Made by a program: the position numbers and the translations under genes. From Bacillus sp. OK048 (GTDB lineage Bacteria; Bacillota; Bacilli; Bacillales; Cytobacillaceae): a stretch of DNA of 64,000 nt. The notes beneath the pieces are model-generated. The model made no database searches, was not told the origin of the DNA, and saw only the letters and a program-made list of their open reading frames with translations. Location of the stretch: contig NZ_FNHN01000013.1 of NCBI RefSeq assembly GCF_900103525.1, positions 62,001 through 126,000 on the forward strand. The letters run 5' to 3'. Shown here piece by piece: positions 26,092 through 34,923 of the stretch (the stretch's first letter is position 1; each line of letters opens with the position of its first letter).

Positions 26092-29000
26092 TTAACCATA
26101 AAAACGGTTCACTAACTCTTCCATACGTTGATACATGAGTTTCGCTATTTTTTCCTTAGAAAACCGGATTAACATATCTTGTCTTGCTTTTTCTCCAACC
26201 TTCTTCGCTTCGTGCTTCGTTTCATAGACATGTCGCATGAGGGTCCGTAAATGCGCTTCATTTGGTTCAGCCCACTTGTGCCCTTGGAATTGCCCAAAGT
26301 AAGGAATGCTGTGTTCTATAGGAAAGAGCCCATTTATATCAACCAAATAGCTGTTTTTATCGTCCATAAATGAAGTTTGACCGCTCCAGCGCGTTCCGAT
26401 GGTTGGAAGGGCCATCGCCATCGCTTCCATATAAGGACGGCCGTATCCCTCTCCACGTGACGGGAGAACAAAAGCATCAACACTTGCGTATAATTGCACC
26501 ATCTCATCTTCAGTAAAAGGGTCATTAATAACTTCGATTTGAGGTATAGCTGTTAAACCGAGCTTCCTTACTTCTATTATGATGTCTTCTCTTGGATCGG
26601 CATTGCTTTCAAGATGATTGCTTACCTTCAAAATCAAACAAACATCTTCCTTATCATGAAATTCCTGTATATAAGCCCTGACTAATACATCCCATCCCTT
26701 GCGTTTATTCCAATCAAAAACAGATAGAAATTGGAATGATTTCGCATCTACCACTCTATAAGGCTTCGCCCGTTTGGGATTATAGATTTGGCAATCAATT
26801 ACAGGCGGCACAATAAAGATTTTATCCTTTTTTACCCCCGCCGCTATGAATGTTTCCTTATTGAACTCGGAAGGAACCCAAATTTCCGTTAAATGATTCA
26901 TTTTTTCAACCCATCCAGGGGGAAGCCTATCGGTTTCAAACATCGTACGGCCAATGGAAATCGGGGCACTAGGTTGGCTAAATTGATAGGCAGGTGCGGC
27001 TTGGTAGTGAATTAACGGGAACGTTAGGTCATTGTTTTGAAGATTTGTTAAGTAATCAATTAATTCGATATCTGTTCCTGTCTCTTTTTGCTGGATGTCT
27101 GTAGCATCCAGCCTTATTTTTAGAGGAAATGGCCTTAAGGCATCCATATACGATTTTTGTTCATTGGCATATCCAATTGATTGAAATACAGATGATTGCC
27201 ATAGTACCTCGTAAGCTTTTTTCTGTGCAATGACAAATAAATCATAGTTGTGATTACGATAACCGAACTCTTTTACCGTTAGGCCCAGTGATTGTAGTAT
27301 GGATTCCACCAGTTTCCTTGGATAAGGCCGAACGTTGGTGATATCAAGCCAGAAATCCTCTAAAACAGGGGGATGTGCAATGTTTGGCGTTAAAATAATC
27401 ATTTTTCCATTCGGTTTCAAGGCTTTCGTACACTGAATAAGGAGGTTTAATATGTCTTGAGTGGGAAGATGTTCTATGATATGCCCCATAAAAATGCCGT
27501 CATAAAAGCCTTCTTTATCTGACAGAAAATCCTCCGCCTTCTTCACTAGGATGTTTAACCCTTTTGCCTTGCCCAGTGCCACCTTTTCTGGGTTGAAATC
27601 AAGTCCATCTGTTTCCACACCCAGTTGTTGTAACATTTCCATAAACAGCCCATTTCCACAACCAATATCCAACACACGCTCGCTAGGTAGGAAGTAAGCA
27701 GTCCATTTTTGGTAAAGTTGACGTCTGGATGTTTCATCCCCTTCAAAATAATTTATAATCCGCTGATACAATTCTTTGGCATCTTTCACGCCCTTGTCTG
27801 GAGAGGGATTTACATAGGTTTCTTTCACAAACATCATTCGTTTTTTTACGGCATCCAATTTTTCTTGTACGTCTAAGCGGTGAGCATCGAGTTCCAACGC
27901 TTTTTCATAGATAGCTTTAGCGCTAAAATCATTTCCTATTTGAAAGTAAAGCGTACCAAGCACTTGGTATAAATCTACTAAATCAACTGAGTCTTTATCT
28001 TCAGAAAATTGATGTATTATCTTCTGATACAATTCGATAACCTTTCCCATGTTTCGAGGATTCGACCCTATTCCTTTTTGAAAAGCCTCTGTTGCTTTCT
28101 TCCATTCTTTGAGATTTGTATAACATATCCCAATATGATTCCAGACCTCAGATTGAAACCTTTCAGGATTTTCTTCGATAACGTTCATAATTTCTGATTT
28201 CATTCCTTCAGGCTGTTTTTGCATAATATCCGTAATAACAAGCAAGTGGTTAAGCGCAGATGGAAAGTCATTTGCTTTCAGATAGAAAAGGGCCGAAAAA
28301 TACCTTGCAGAAATGGAATGTGGATAGACATCAAGCAAACTTTTTAGAATTTCGAATGACTGTTCTAGGGACATTTGTTGAGAAACGACTAATTTTGCCG
28401 ATTCCATTATTTCTAATTGGATAATCTTTTGCCGATCTGTCATAGATGTATGATCTTTTGTGAGTATCTGTTGCAATAGGTTGGAAACCTGATTGGAAGT
28501 ATGCCTCCATGTAAAAGTGGAGAGAACCTCCCGGCTCGCCTTTTGGCCCTTTTTCTTGACAAGTTTTCGATTCGCATAAGCAAATCTCATTTTTTTCTGT
28601 AATTCGTTTTTATTAATTTGTATCCACCATGGATTCGTAATCGTTTCTATTTCGCCGAGATTATGAACAGGATGGGTTTCTTCCTGACTTGAAATAAAGA
28701 ATGCGGTATCCTCATTACAAAAATCTGCCGCTGGACCTAAGGAGGGAACAATCGCAGGTGTGCCGCAGGCCATTGATTCAATAATCGGCAACCCGAAGCC
28801 CTCACCGCGATACGGGTGTACAAGGCAATCGCATGACTTGTATAACCCTGCCAAATCTTCTGCAGATAACTCTTCATTCAAGTATAGGATGGCAGGATTG
28901 TTTGGATTCTTTTTGATTTCTTCTATGGTTTGTTCAGCAGTCTGACCTTGATAAAATGAATTTGCCCCAAAATCTTTTATGACTAAACAAACATCGTCTG

Positions 29001-29565
29001 TGGCAGAAAATTCATCGAGGTATGCTTGTAATAAAGTATCGATTCCTTTTCTGAAAATGGTTCCACCGACAAATAAAAAGTGGAATGATTTTTTCGTTTT
29101 TAACTCGAACGTTTTTACATTAAAATGGAATATAGTTTCATCAACACCTAAAGGGACCACTTTGATCTTGTGCTCAGGAATGCCAGATCTCACGTAGCAC
29201 TCTTTATTGTACGTACTATACACCCATACTTCATCTATCCAATGTTTCATGGGAATATACCATTTTCTTGGGATAGCACCGTACTCCCACGGTTGAAACA
29301 ATATCCACTTGTCACTCATCGGTTTATTGAAATTTGGGGGCCATTGATGTCGTATGGTTATATTTGCTGGACTGTTCGGTGAAACATAGTGATCTCTAAT
29401 ACGATTATCAACAATAAAGGTAGGATCTTCTTCATACGGTATAATGCCAATATCGTATCGATGCAAGTTAATTAATTGCTTGCATATTTCTCTATTGACT
29501 AGAGCGAGGCTATGATTAACAAAATAGGATCCTTCCCAATTGATCTTTATTTTAGGTAAATCCAA
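26092..29565 (-). CDS. 1157-aa multidomain GT4 - TPR - methyltransferase - GT4 protein
   Basis: Four modules are visible. Residues 1-370 are a GT4-like domain (NWEGSYFVNHSLALVNREIC, FLFVGGTIFRKGIDTLLQAY, RGEGFGLPIIESMACGTPAI). Residues about 380-600 are TPR-like helices (GTLYFQIGNDFSAKAIYEKA). Residues about 620-780 are a methyltransferase (VLDIGCGNGLFMEMLQQLGV, DGIFMGHIIEHLP, LKPNGKMIILTPN). Residues about 790-1157 are a second GT4 (FLSVFDWNKRKGWDVLVRAY, PSRGEGYGRPYMEAMAMALP). The TTG start follows GAGGAG by 8 bases. It heads into gmd-rmd-manC, so it probably builds and methylates an oligosaccharide containing a GDP-6-deoxyhexose. Processive action by one polypeptide is inference. Confidence 0.85.
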   Translation of the reverse strand: MDLPKIKINWEGSYFVNHSLALVNREICKQLINLHRYDIGIIPYEEDPTFIVDNRIRDHYVSPNSPANITIRHQWPPNFNKPMSDKWILFQPWEYGAIPRKWYIPMKHWIDEVWVYSTYNKECYVRSGIPEHKIKVVPLGVDETIFHFNVKTFELKTKKSFHFLFVGGTIFRKGIDTLLQAYLDEFSATDDVCLVIKDFGANSFYQGQTAEQTIEEIKKNPNNPAILYLNEELSAEDLAGLYKSCDCLVHPYRGEGFGLPIIESMACGTPAIVPSLGPAADFCNEDTAFFISSQEETHPVHNLGEIETITNPWWIQINKNELQKKMRFAYANRKLVKKKGQKASREVLSTFTWRHTSNQVSNLLQQILTKDHTSMTDRQKIIQLEIMESAKLVVSQQMSLEQSFEILKSLLDVYPHSISARYFSALFYLKANDFPSALNHLLVITDIMQKQPEGMKSEIMNVIEENPERFQSEVWNHIGICYTNLKEWKKATEAFQKGIGSNPRNMGKVIELYQKIIHQFSEDKDSVDLVDLYQVLGTLYFQIGNDFSAKAIYEKALELDAHRLDVQEKLDAVKKRMMFVKETYVNPSPDKGVKDAKELYQRIINYFEGDETSRRQLYQKWTAYFLPSERVLDIGCGNGLFMEMLQQLGVETDGLDFNPEKVALGKAKGLNILVKKAEDFLSDKEGFYDGIFMGHIIEHLPTQDILNLLIQCTKALKPNGKMIILTPNIAHPPVLEDFWLDITNVRPYPRKLVESILQSLGLTVKEFGYRNHNYDLFVIAQKKAYEVLWQSSVFQSIGYANEQKSYMDALRPFPLKIRLDATDIQQKETGTDIELIDYLTNLQNNDLTFPLIHYQAAPAYQFSQPSAPISIGRTMFETDRLPPGWVEKMNHLTEIWVPSEFNKETFIAAGVKKDKIFIVPPVIDCQIYNPKRAKPYRVVDAKSFQFLSVFDWNKRKGWDVLVRAYIQEFHDKEDVCLILKVSNHLESNADPREDIIIEVRKLGLTAIPQIEVINDPFTEDEMVQLYASVDAFVLPSRGEGYGRPYMEAMAMALPTIGTRWSGQTSFMDDKNSYLVDINGLFPIEHSIPYFGQFQGHKWAEPNEAHLRTLMRHVYETKHEAKKVGEKARQDMLIRFSKEKIAKLMYQRMEELVNRFYG

Positions 29566-29570
29566 CTATA

Positions 29571-30692
29571 TCACTCCTCTTGTTTTTGAAAAAAATCTTT
29601 TTGTGATGCCTTAAACTTTTCATACTGTTCTTTGTAGTTTAATAGAATCGGTTCGTTGGGAGCCGCTTCATTTGCTTTTTGAAAATGATAATCAGCTTGG
29701 TCATGATCATTCAGAGTTGAATAACAAGAACATAGGGTCAAATGCGGCTGCCATGTATAGGAAGAATGTAAGATAGGACTTCCGCCTTTCGGTAAAGGCA
29801 ATTGTAGGGACATTGAGCTCCAAAATATAGAGTTTTCAAATTTCTTCTGTTCAAAAAAAAGTTGGCCGAGCCGGGAGGTAATCTCAGCCCGCGGGAGATC
29901 AAATTCAAAAGATTTAAGACAATAAAACATACATTGATCTTTGTTTTCCAATTTATAATGACAGTCTACAAGATCTATACAGATTGCCGAATGAAAGGAT
30001 GGATCAATAAATGGGGTTTTTAAAAAATCTTCAAATACATCAATTGCTTTTTCTATATAACCGTGTGCCATAAGTTCTTTTCCGTAGTGGTACAAATCTC
30101 TTGGTGCAAGTTTTTCCCCGTTCTCCATTATTTTTTCATAAATTTTTATGTTTCGATTTGAAAATTCCTTCTCTTTTTTATGGGTGATAGCAATTTCAAC
30201 TAATATCTTGGTTGCCTTTGAGTCATAGTCTAGAACTTCATGGACTGCGCCAATCCATTTACAGTTTATCGAGCGTTTAATAAGGCGCTCTCTTCTTGTA
30301 CTGATAGAGGTGTTTTCTGAGGAATAAGCTGTCGAATACTGCATGAAAATGATATCTATCTCCACAGGAAATAGTTCTTTAAATCTTTCGAATTTTTTTC
30401 GTTCACGTTCACTTATTACGTCATCTGCGTCAAGCCAGAGAATGTAATCCATTGACGCTTTCTCAAAAGAAAAATTTCTAGCGGCTGCAAAATTGTCGAT
30501 CCATGTAAAATCGTAAATCTTATCCGTATAGGTTCTTGCAATTTCTTTTGTCTTATCTACTGAACCTGTATCAACGATAATAATTTCGTCGACCAGATCT
30601 TTTACAGAATCTAAACACCTTCCTAACGTGCTTTCCTCATCTTTTACAATCATGCACAGGCTAATTGTTGGAATATACTGAATTCCTTCCAT
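29571..30692 (-). CDS. GT2 glycosyltransferase with C-terminal TPR-like region
   Basis: This 373-aa protein begins with a GT2 fold: TISLCMIVKDEESTLGRCLD, EIIIVDTGSVDKTKEIA and ILWLDADDVI (DxD). The AAARNFSFEKA segment is typical of the SunS-like glycosyltransferase-TPR family, some of which glycosylate peptides. From about residue 200 helical repeats continue to the end. The ATG is preferred over a GTG three codons upstream because AAAGGGG lies 8 bases before it. It is the first gene of the minus operon (5-base gap to the 1157-aa gene), placed just before the divergent Ena-like pilin gene. A role in protein glycosylation is plausible but unproven. Confidence 0.84.
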   Translation of the reverse strand: MEGIQYIPTISLCMIVKDEESTLGRCLDSVKDLVDEIIIVDTGSVDKTKEIARTYTDKIYDFTWIDNFAAARNFSFEKASMDYILWLDADDVISERERKKFERFKELFPVEIDIIFMQYSTAYSSENTSISTRRERLIKRSINCKWIGAVHEVLDYDSKATKILVEIAITHKKEKEFSNRNIKIYEKIMENGEKLAPRDLYHYGKELMAHGYIEKAIDVFEDFLKTPFIDPSFHSAICIDLVDCHYKLENKDQCMFYCLKSFEFDLPRAEITSRLGQLFFEQKKFENSIFWSSMSLQLPLPKGGSPILHSSYTWQPHLTLCSCYSTLNDHDQADYHFQKANEAAPNEPILLNYKEQYEKFKASQKDFFQKQEE

Positions 30693-30854
30693 AAATTTCA
30701 CCCCTTTCGTATAAAAATATGCTTATCAAAAAGAATGGTGACTAGCCTCTCAAAGTTGTTTCTGAGCCCATGCTATTCGGATTCTTACTAGACATTTAGA
30801 CATTACCGAATCAAATGATCAAGAAGAATTTGCTAAAATCCGCTCTTGTACTAA

Positions 30855-30881
30855 ACAAAATTGAACCATCCGCATTTACTA
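30855..30881 (+). promoter_or_regulatory. Possible sigma-K-like promoter of the first Ena-like gene
   Basis: AC, 16 bases, then GCATTTACTA, a near match to the sigma-K -10 (CATANNNTA), about 45 bases before the start codon. It is weaker than the matching sites at 41454 and 9684. Confidence 0.35.
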
Positions 30882-30926
30882 AGAGTGTACAACTAGTACG
30901 AATTAATAGAAAAGGAGAAATGGATA

Positions 30927-31274
30927 ATGAGTTGTAGTAGTTCGAATCAAAATGGAGGTAATTGTTGCCCAGCACCTCAGGTTTTTACAGAAAACCTTTG
31001 CGGTAACCTTCTTGGTCCCCTCTCGGCAGCAGTATGGAGTACTGTTGGAGTTAGTGACTTTGCTCAAGGAACGTTTGAGATCTTTAACTCTGCTCAAAGT
31101 TTAGCGGTAATGACTGGGGCTGTCGGAAACGGAGTTAATACTGCAATATTTACAGTACCAGCAGGGACAACAGGTTCTGTTTCTATTAGAAAACCAGCAA
31201 TCTTTACCGTTTCAGTAGCAACAGGAGATAACGGCACATATTGTATTAACTTATATAAGCGTCTTTTAGCTTAA
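30927..31274 (+). CDS. Ena-like endospore appendage subunit (DUF3992-type)
   Basis: This 115-aa protein matches the layout of Ena pilins, which self-assemble into disulfide-linked spore fibres. A short flexible N-terminus carries CC (Cys13, Cys14) plus Cys3, followed by NLCGN (Cys25), a beta-sandwich with GTFEIFNSAQ and FTVPAGTTGSVSIRK, and the last strand GTYCINLYKRLL with Cys106. In known Ena proteins the N-terminal cysteines bond to cysteines of neighbouring subunits. There is no signal peptide, which suits mother-cell synthesis. The ATG follows AAAGGAG. The assignment to Ena rests on pattern; S- or L-type cannot be decided. Confidence 0.75.
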   Translation: MSCSSSNQNGGNCCPAPQVFTENLCGNLLGPLSAAVWSTVGVSDFAQGTFEIFNSAQSLAVMTGAVGNGVNTAIFTVPAGTTGSVSIRKPAIFTVSVATGDNGTYCINLYKRLLA

Positions 31275-31748
31275 TGTAGTAAACCAATCAAAACAGAGGC
31301 CAATAGTTTAAATGTATAGCTTGGAGACTGGGCAGAAGTAATAAGATGAAAGGAAATAGAATATTTTTCATTTTCACCGGAGCAATTCCATGAAGATATC
31401 GCTCTGGTTTCTTGATGGTGCTGAAAAATCTTCTGTTTTCAAAGGGCTTAAATAGCTGCATTAAAAAAAGACGACTTAAATTCATTTTTTGAATTTAGAG
31501 CCGTCTTTTTTCTTTAATATGGATTTGGATAAGTGAATTGACATGAGAAGTGGATTTATTTTTATTCATTATTTTGACAACCATAGACAAGCATACAAAC
31601 AAAAATAAACAATTTAAATACTCTATATTAATAACGGTGTGTTTTCCAGCATTAGCTCTCTGCCACGCCATGGCTATCAGTATAAAGCAGGTTTATATGT
31701 CGGAAAATCGAACTGGAATTATAATTTAGTTGAATAGGGGTGAAAGAT
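31275..31748. other. Non-coding gap between the Ena-like and tip-like genes
   Basis: There is no credible gene in about 470 bases. It contains a terminator at 31464 and an AT-rich stretch with GCATACAAAC and CATAGACAA motifs. These resemble mother-cell -10 elements but lack properly spaced -35 partners. Confidence 0.5.
31464..31511 (+). terminator. Terminator downstream of the first Ena-like gene
   Basis: AAAAAAGACGACTTAAATTC pairs almost fully with GAATTTAGAGCCGTCTTTTT around a short loop and ends in a T run. Confidence 0.75.
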
Positions 31749-32981
31749 TTGATAAATAGTAGCGGGTGCTCTTGTGGGAAATGTAGCATTATGAACTTAA
31801 ATTGCTGCCCGCAAGCTGTGCCGACGAGCTCTGTTGAAGTTGCGAATTTACCGCTTACGGCTTTTAAGGATTTGCGCTCTACTGAACTTTTGCCGGTTGC
31901 GGGATGGACGTTTAATTACAACATTAATAGCGACTTAATCAGGACCACATTGACGGGAAGTGGTACAGCAACGGCCAGCAATTCAATGGCAGTTCTTCAA
32001 ACAGGAGCAGCGGCAGCTTCTTCAGCAAAAATTGAAACGATTAAGGCGCTTAGATATACCCCAGGGTTAGGTGGACTAGTCCGTTGTACAGCAATTTTTA
32101 CAACCGGTGTAGCAAACAGTACACAAATCATTGGAGTGGGCGACAGTGTAGACGGTTTCTTCTTTGGATTTAACGGGGCAGCCTTTGGAGTCTTAAGGCG
32201 CCAAAATGGAACGGATAACTGGATTCCGCAAACGTCATGGAATATGGATAAATTTAACAGAACGGGTCTTAGTGGTGTGACATTAGACCCAACCAAAGGA
32301 AATGTATATACAATTGAGTATCAATGGCTTGGGTTTGGAGCCATCTCTTTCTTTATTGAAAATCCTGCAACAGGATTTCCAACATTAGTTCATATTATTC
32401 AATATGCCAATGCCAATACCATTCCATCTATTTTTAACCCTACACTTCCAGTTATGGCACAAGTAATAAATACAACAAATGCTAGTAATCTTACCCTTCG
32501 TACCTCTTCAGCGATGGGGATGATAGAGGGGAATGGGGACACAAATAGTCTTGTAACAGTCAACTCCTTCAGTAATAGTAAGCAGGTTAGCGCTGAAACG
32601 TCTATTCTTACATTGAGAAATAACGCAACCTTTCAAGGAAAGACAAACAGAGTACGTGTTCAATTTTCGTATCTCTCTATTAATTGTTCTGGCGGTAATA
32701 CCGCGACTGTACGTCTCGTTGTAAATGCTACATTGGGCGGTACTCCAACATATATTAATATTTCACCCACTACCAGTGTGGTGGCAGCAGATATTGCTGG
32801 CACTACCGTGACGGGCGGTTCGAGAAAAATGACCACAGTTGTGAATAGTCCAGGCGATGCACAAATATCTATCATTGATCAAGATCTTGAAATTGGTCCT
32901 GGGGACACCTTGACAGTATCAGGAGCGTCTTCTGCTAATACAACTGTAACGGTGGGAATAACGTGGAATGAAATGTGGTAA
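31749..32981 (+). CDS. 410-aa Cys-leader beta-rich protein, candidate appendage tip or adhesin
   Basis: I do not recognise a named family. The N-terminus (GCSCGKC at 6-12, then NLNCCPQAV at 17-24) closely mimics the Cys-rich connector of the two Ena-like pilins here. The rest is Asn/Thr/Gly-rich beta sequence: FFFGFNGAAFGVLRRQ and YTIEYQWLGFGAISFFIE look like capsid or tail-fibre type beta-sandwich repeats, then a C-terminal domain SVVAADIAGTTVTGGSRK to TWNEMW. There is no signal peptide. The TTG start is chosen because GGGGTG lies 6 bases upstream; a GTG three codons earlier overlaps that site. It is a good candidate for a fibre tip linked through the Cys leader, but that is inference. Confidence 0.7.
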   Translation: MINSSGCSCGKCSIMNLNCCPQAVPTSSVEVANLPLTAFKDLRSTELLPVAGWTFNYNINSDLIRTTLTGSGTATASNSMAVLQTGAAAASSAKIETIKALRYTPGLGGLVRCTAIFTTGVANSTQIIGVGDSVDGFFFGFNGAAFGVLRRQNGTDNWIPQTSWNMDKFNRTGLSGVTLDPTKGNVYTIEYQWLGFGAISFFIENPATGFPTLVHIIQYANANTIPSIFNPTLPVMAQVINTTNASNLTLRTSSAMGMIEGNGDTNSLVTVNSFSNSKQVSAETSILTLRNNATFQGKTNRVRVQFSYLSINCSGGNTATVRLVVNATLGGTPTYINISPTTSVVAADIAGTTVTGGSRKMTTVVNSPGDAQISIIDQDLEIGPGDTLTVSGASSANTTVTVGITWNEMW

Positions 32982-33155
32982 AGAACTTCTCTACCCATGA
33001 CAGGTTAATCAGCTAGCCAAAGGCAAAATTCATGGTCTTGTAAGATTGCGTAGCATATTGTGGGAATATGTTAACTATTTCATCCGTGTTTGCATAGCAT
33101 ACAAAATACATGCAGGCTTTGTATTAGAATGCTGCATATAGGGAGGTTGAAAAAG

Positions 33156-34388
33156 ATGTCAAACAGGACCTGCCGGTTTTGTCATGCTGATTTAACGCAT
33201 ACGTTTATAGATCTTGGGGTTTCTCCATTGGCGAATTCTTTCATACAAGAAACAGAACTTCATAAAATGGAGCCTTTTTATCCATTGCATACGTATGTCT
33301 GTCATCATTGCTTTTTAGTGCAATTGGAGGAGTTCGAGGCACCTGAACATATATTTAAGGATTATGTATATTTTAGTTCATTCTCTGACAGTTGGTTAGC
33401 GCATGCTAAAGCTTATGTAGAGACGATCGTACAGCGGTTTGATATCAATACACATTCTAAGGTGATTGAAATTGCGAGTAATGATGGGTACTTACTGCAA
33501 TATTTTAAAGAGAAAAAAATTCCTGTGCTAGGAGTGGAACCGGCTGAAAATGTTGCCGTTAAAGCATTGCAGAAAGGAATCCCGACAAAAGTTGATTTTT
33601 TCAGTGAATCATTCGCCAATGAATTATTGGAGGAAGGGCATAAAGGGGATTTAATTATTGCGAATAATGTTCTAGCTCACGTCCCTGATTTACATGATTT
33701 TATCAAAGGGTTCAAACGATTATTGACCTCCCAAGGGACCATTACTGTAGAATTCCCTCATTTATTAAACCTCATTAGTCAAAATCAGTTCGATACGATA
33801 TATCATGAACATTTCTCGTATTTTTCTCTGCTAACGGTTCAGGAGATATTTAAAGCACATGAACTAGAACTATTCGATGTAGAGGAAATTCCAACACATG
33901 GCGGCTCTCTTAGAATCTATGTAAAACATATAGAGGATCAGTCGAAATCGATTCATTCGAACGTAAGAAAAATGATGGAAAAGGAAAAAAAAAATGCAAT
34001 GCAGTGTCTTGAAACATATGAACAATATGCGGATAAGGTTAAGCAAACTAAATTAAAGATTTTAGACTTTTTTATTCAAATAAAAAAAGACGAAAAAACA
34101 ATTGTTGGATATGGAGCACCTGCGAAAGGGAATACGTTATTAAATTATTGTGGAATTGGAAGGGAATTTCTTCCCTATACAGTAGACAGAAGCCCGTTTA
34201 AACAAGGTCTTTATTTACCGGGTACGCACATCCCTGTAAAATCACCGGACATGATTCGTGAAACAAAACCGGATTATGTTTTTATCTTGCCTTGGAACGT
34301 GAAAGAGGAAATTATGGAACAACTATCTTTCATAAGAGAATGGGGAGGGAAATTTCTGATAACGTCTCCTGATGTAGAGGTGGTATAA
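33156..34388 (+). CDS. Sugar C-methyltransferase, NovU/TylC3-type (putative C3-methyltransferase)
   Basis: This 410-aa enzyme has all three parts of the NDP-4-keto-6-deoxyhexose C-methyltransferase family. The zinc-binding N-terminus is CRFCHADLTHTFIDLG with CHHC. The SAM domain is VIEIASNDGYLLQYFKEKKI, then VEPAENVAVKA and FDTIYHEHFSYFS. The C-terminal domain is VGYGAPAKGNTLLNYCGIG. The ATG follows GGGAGG. Related enzymes methylate C3 of 4-keto sugars, as in Bacillus cereus CDP-cereose synthesis. The nearby rfbF/rfbG pair supplies a CDP-4-keto-6-deoxyglucose substrate. The methylated position is predicted from the family, not proven. Confidence 0.83.
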   Translation: MSNRTCRFCHADLTHTFIDLGVSPLANSFIQETELHKMEPFYPLHTYVCHHCFLVQLEEFEAPEHIFKDYVYFSSFSDSWLAHAKAYVETIVQRFDINTHSKVIEIASNDGYLLQYFKEKKIPVLGVEPAENVAVKALQKGIPTKVDFFSESFANELLEEGHKGDLIIANNVLAHVPDLHDFIKGFKRLLTSQGTITVEFPHLLNLISQNQFDTIYHEHFSYFSLLTVQEIFKAHELELFDVEEIPTHGGSLRIYVKHIEDQSKSIHSNVRKMMEKEKKNAMQCLETYEQYADKVKQTKLKILDFFIQIKKDEKTIVGYGAPAKGNTLLNYCGIGREFLPYTVDRSPFKQGLYLPGTHIPVKSPDMIRETKPDYVFILPWNVKEEIMEQLSFIREWGGKFLITSPDVEVV

Positions 34389-34389
34389 A

Positions 34390-34923
34390 GTGATTTTTAC
34401 CGAAACGCGACTAAAAGGCGCCTATGTCATTGAATTGAAGCCGATATATGATGAACGAGGTTTTTTTGTCCGGACCTGGTGCCAAAAGAAGTTTGCCGAT
34501 CATGGCTTGAATACTTCATTTGTGCAAAGCAACCTCTCATTTAATAAGAAAAAGGGAACTGTTCGGGGGATGCATTATCAAGCCCCACCTTTTGAAGAGG
34601 CTAAATTGGTTAGCTGTTTAAGGGGCTCTATATATGATGTCATTATTGATTTACGGCCTAAATCTGCAACGTTTAAACAATGGAATTCCGTTATATTAAG
34701 TGAAAAGAATCAGAAAATGTTATATGTCCCTGAAGGGTTTGCTCATGGATTTCAAACTTTGGAGGATCAGACAGAAGTATGGTATCAAATGAGTGAATTT
34801 TATCAATCAGAATGCGCGGCAGGTGTGAGATATGACGATCCTGCTTTCGGTGTTACATGGCCAATTATGGATGGGGTTATCATTTCTACAAAAGATCAGG
34901 CGTACCGGGACTTTGAAATATGA
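34390..34923 (+). CDS. RmlC-like NDP-4-keto-6-deoxyhexose 3,5-epimerase
   Basis: This 177-aa cupin matches dTDP-4-dehydrorhamnose 3,5-epimerase. ELKPIYDERGFFVRTWCQKK, NLSFNKKKGTVRGMHYQ (catalytic His), LVSCLRGSIYDVIIDLRPKS, YVPEGFAHGFQTLED and RYDDPAFGVTWPI are all present, as is the Tyr in VWYQMSEFYQ. It starts at a GTG two bases after the methyltransferase stop and overlaps the next reductase by 4 bases. No rmlA, B or D genes are here, so its substrate is more likely the CDP-linked, C-methylated 4-keto sugar than dTDP-rhamnose precursor. If it also epimerises C5, the final sugar would be L-configured. Confidence 0.85.
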   Translation: MIFTETRLKGAYVIELKPIYDERGFFVRTWCQKKFADHGLNTSFVQSNLSFNKKKGTVRGMHYQAPPFEEAKLVSCLRGSIYDVIIDLRPKSATFKQWNSVILSEKNQKMLYVPEGFAHGFQTLEDQTEVWYQMSEFYQSECAAGVRYDDPAFGVTWPIMDGVIISTKDQAYRDFEI

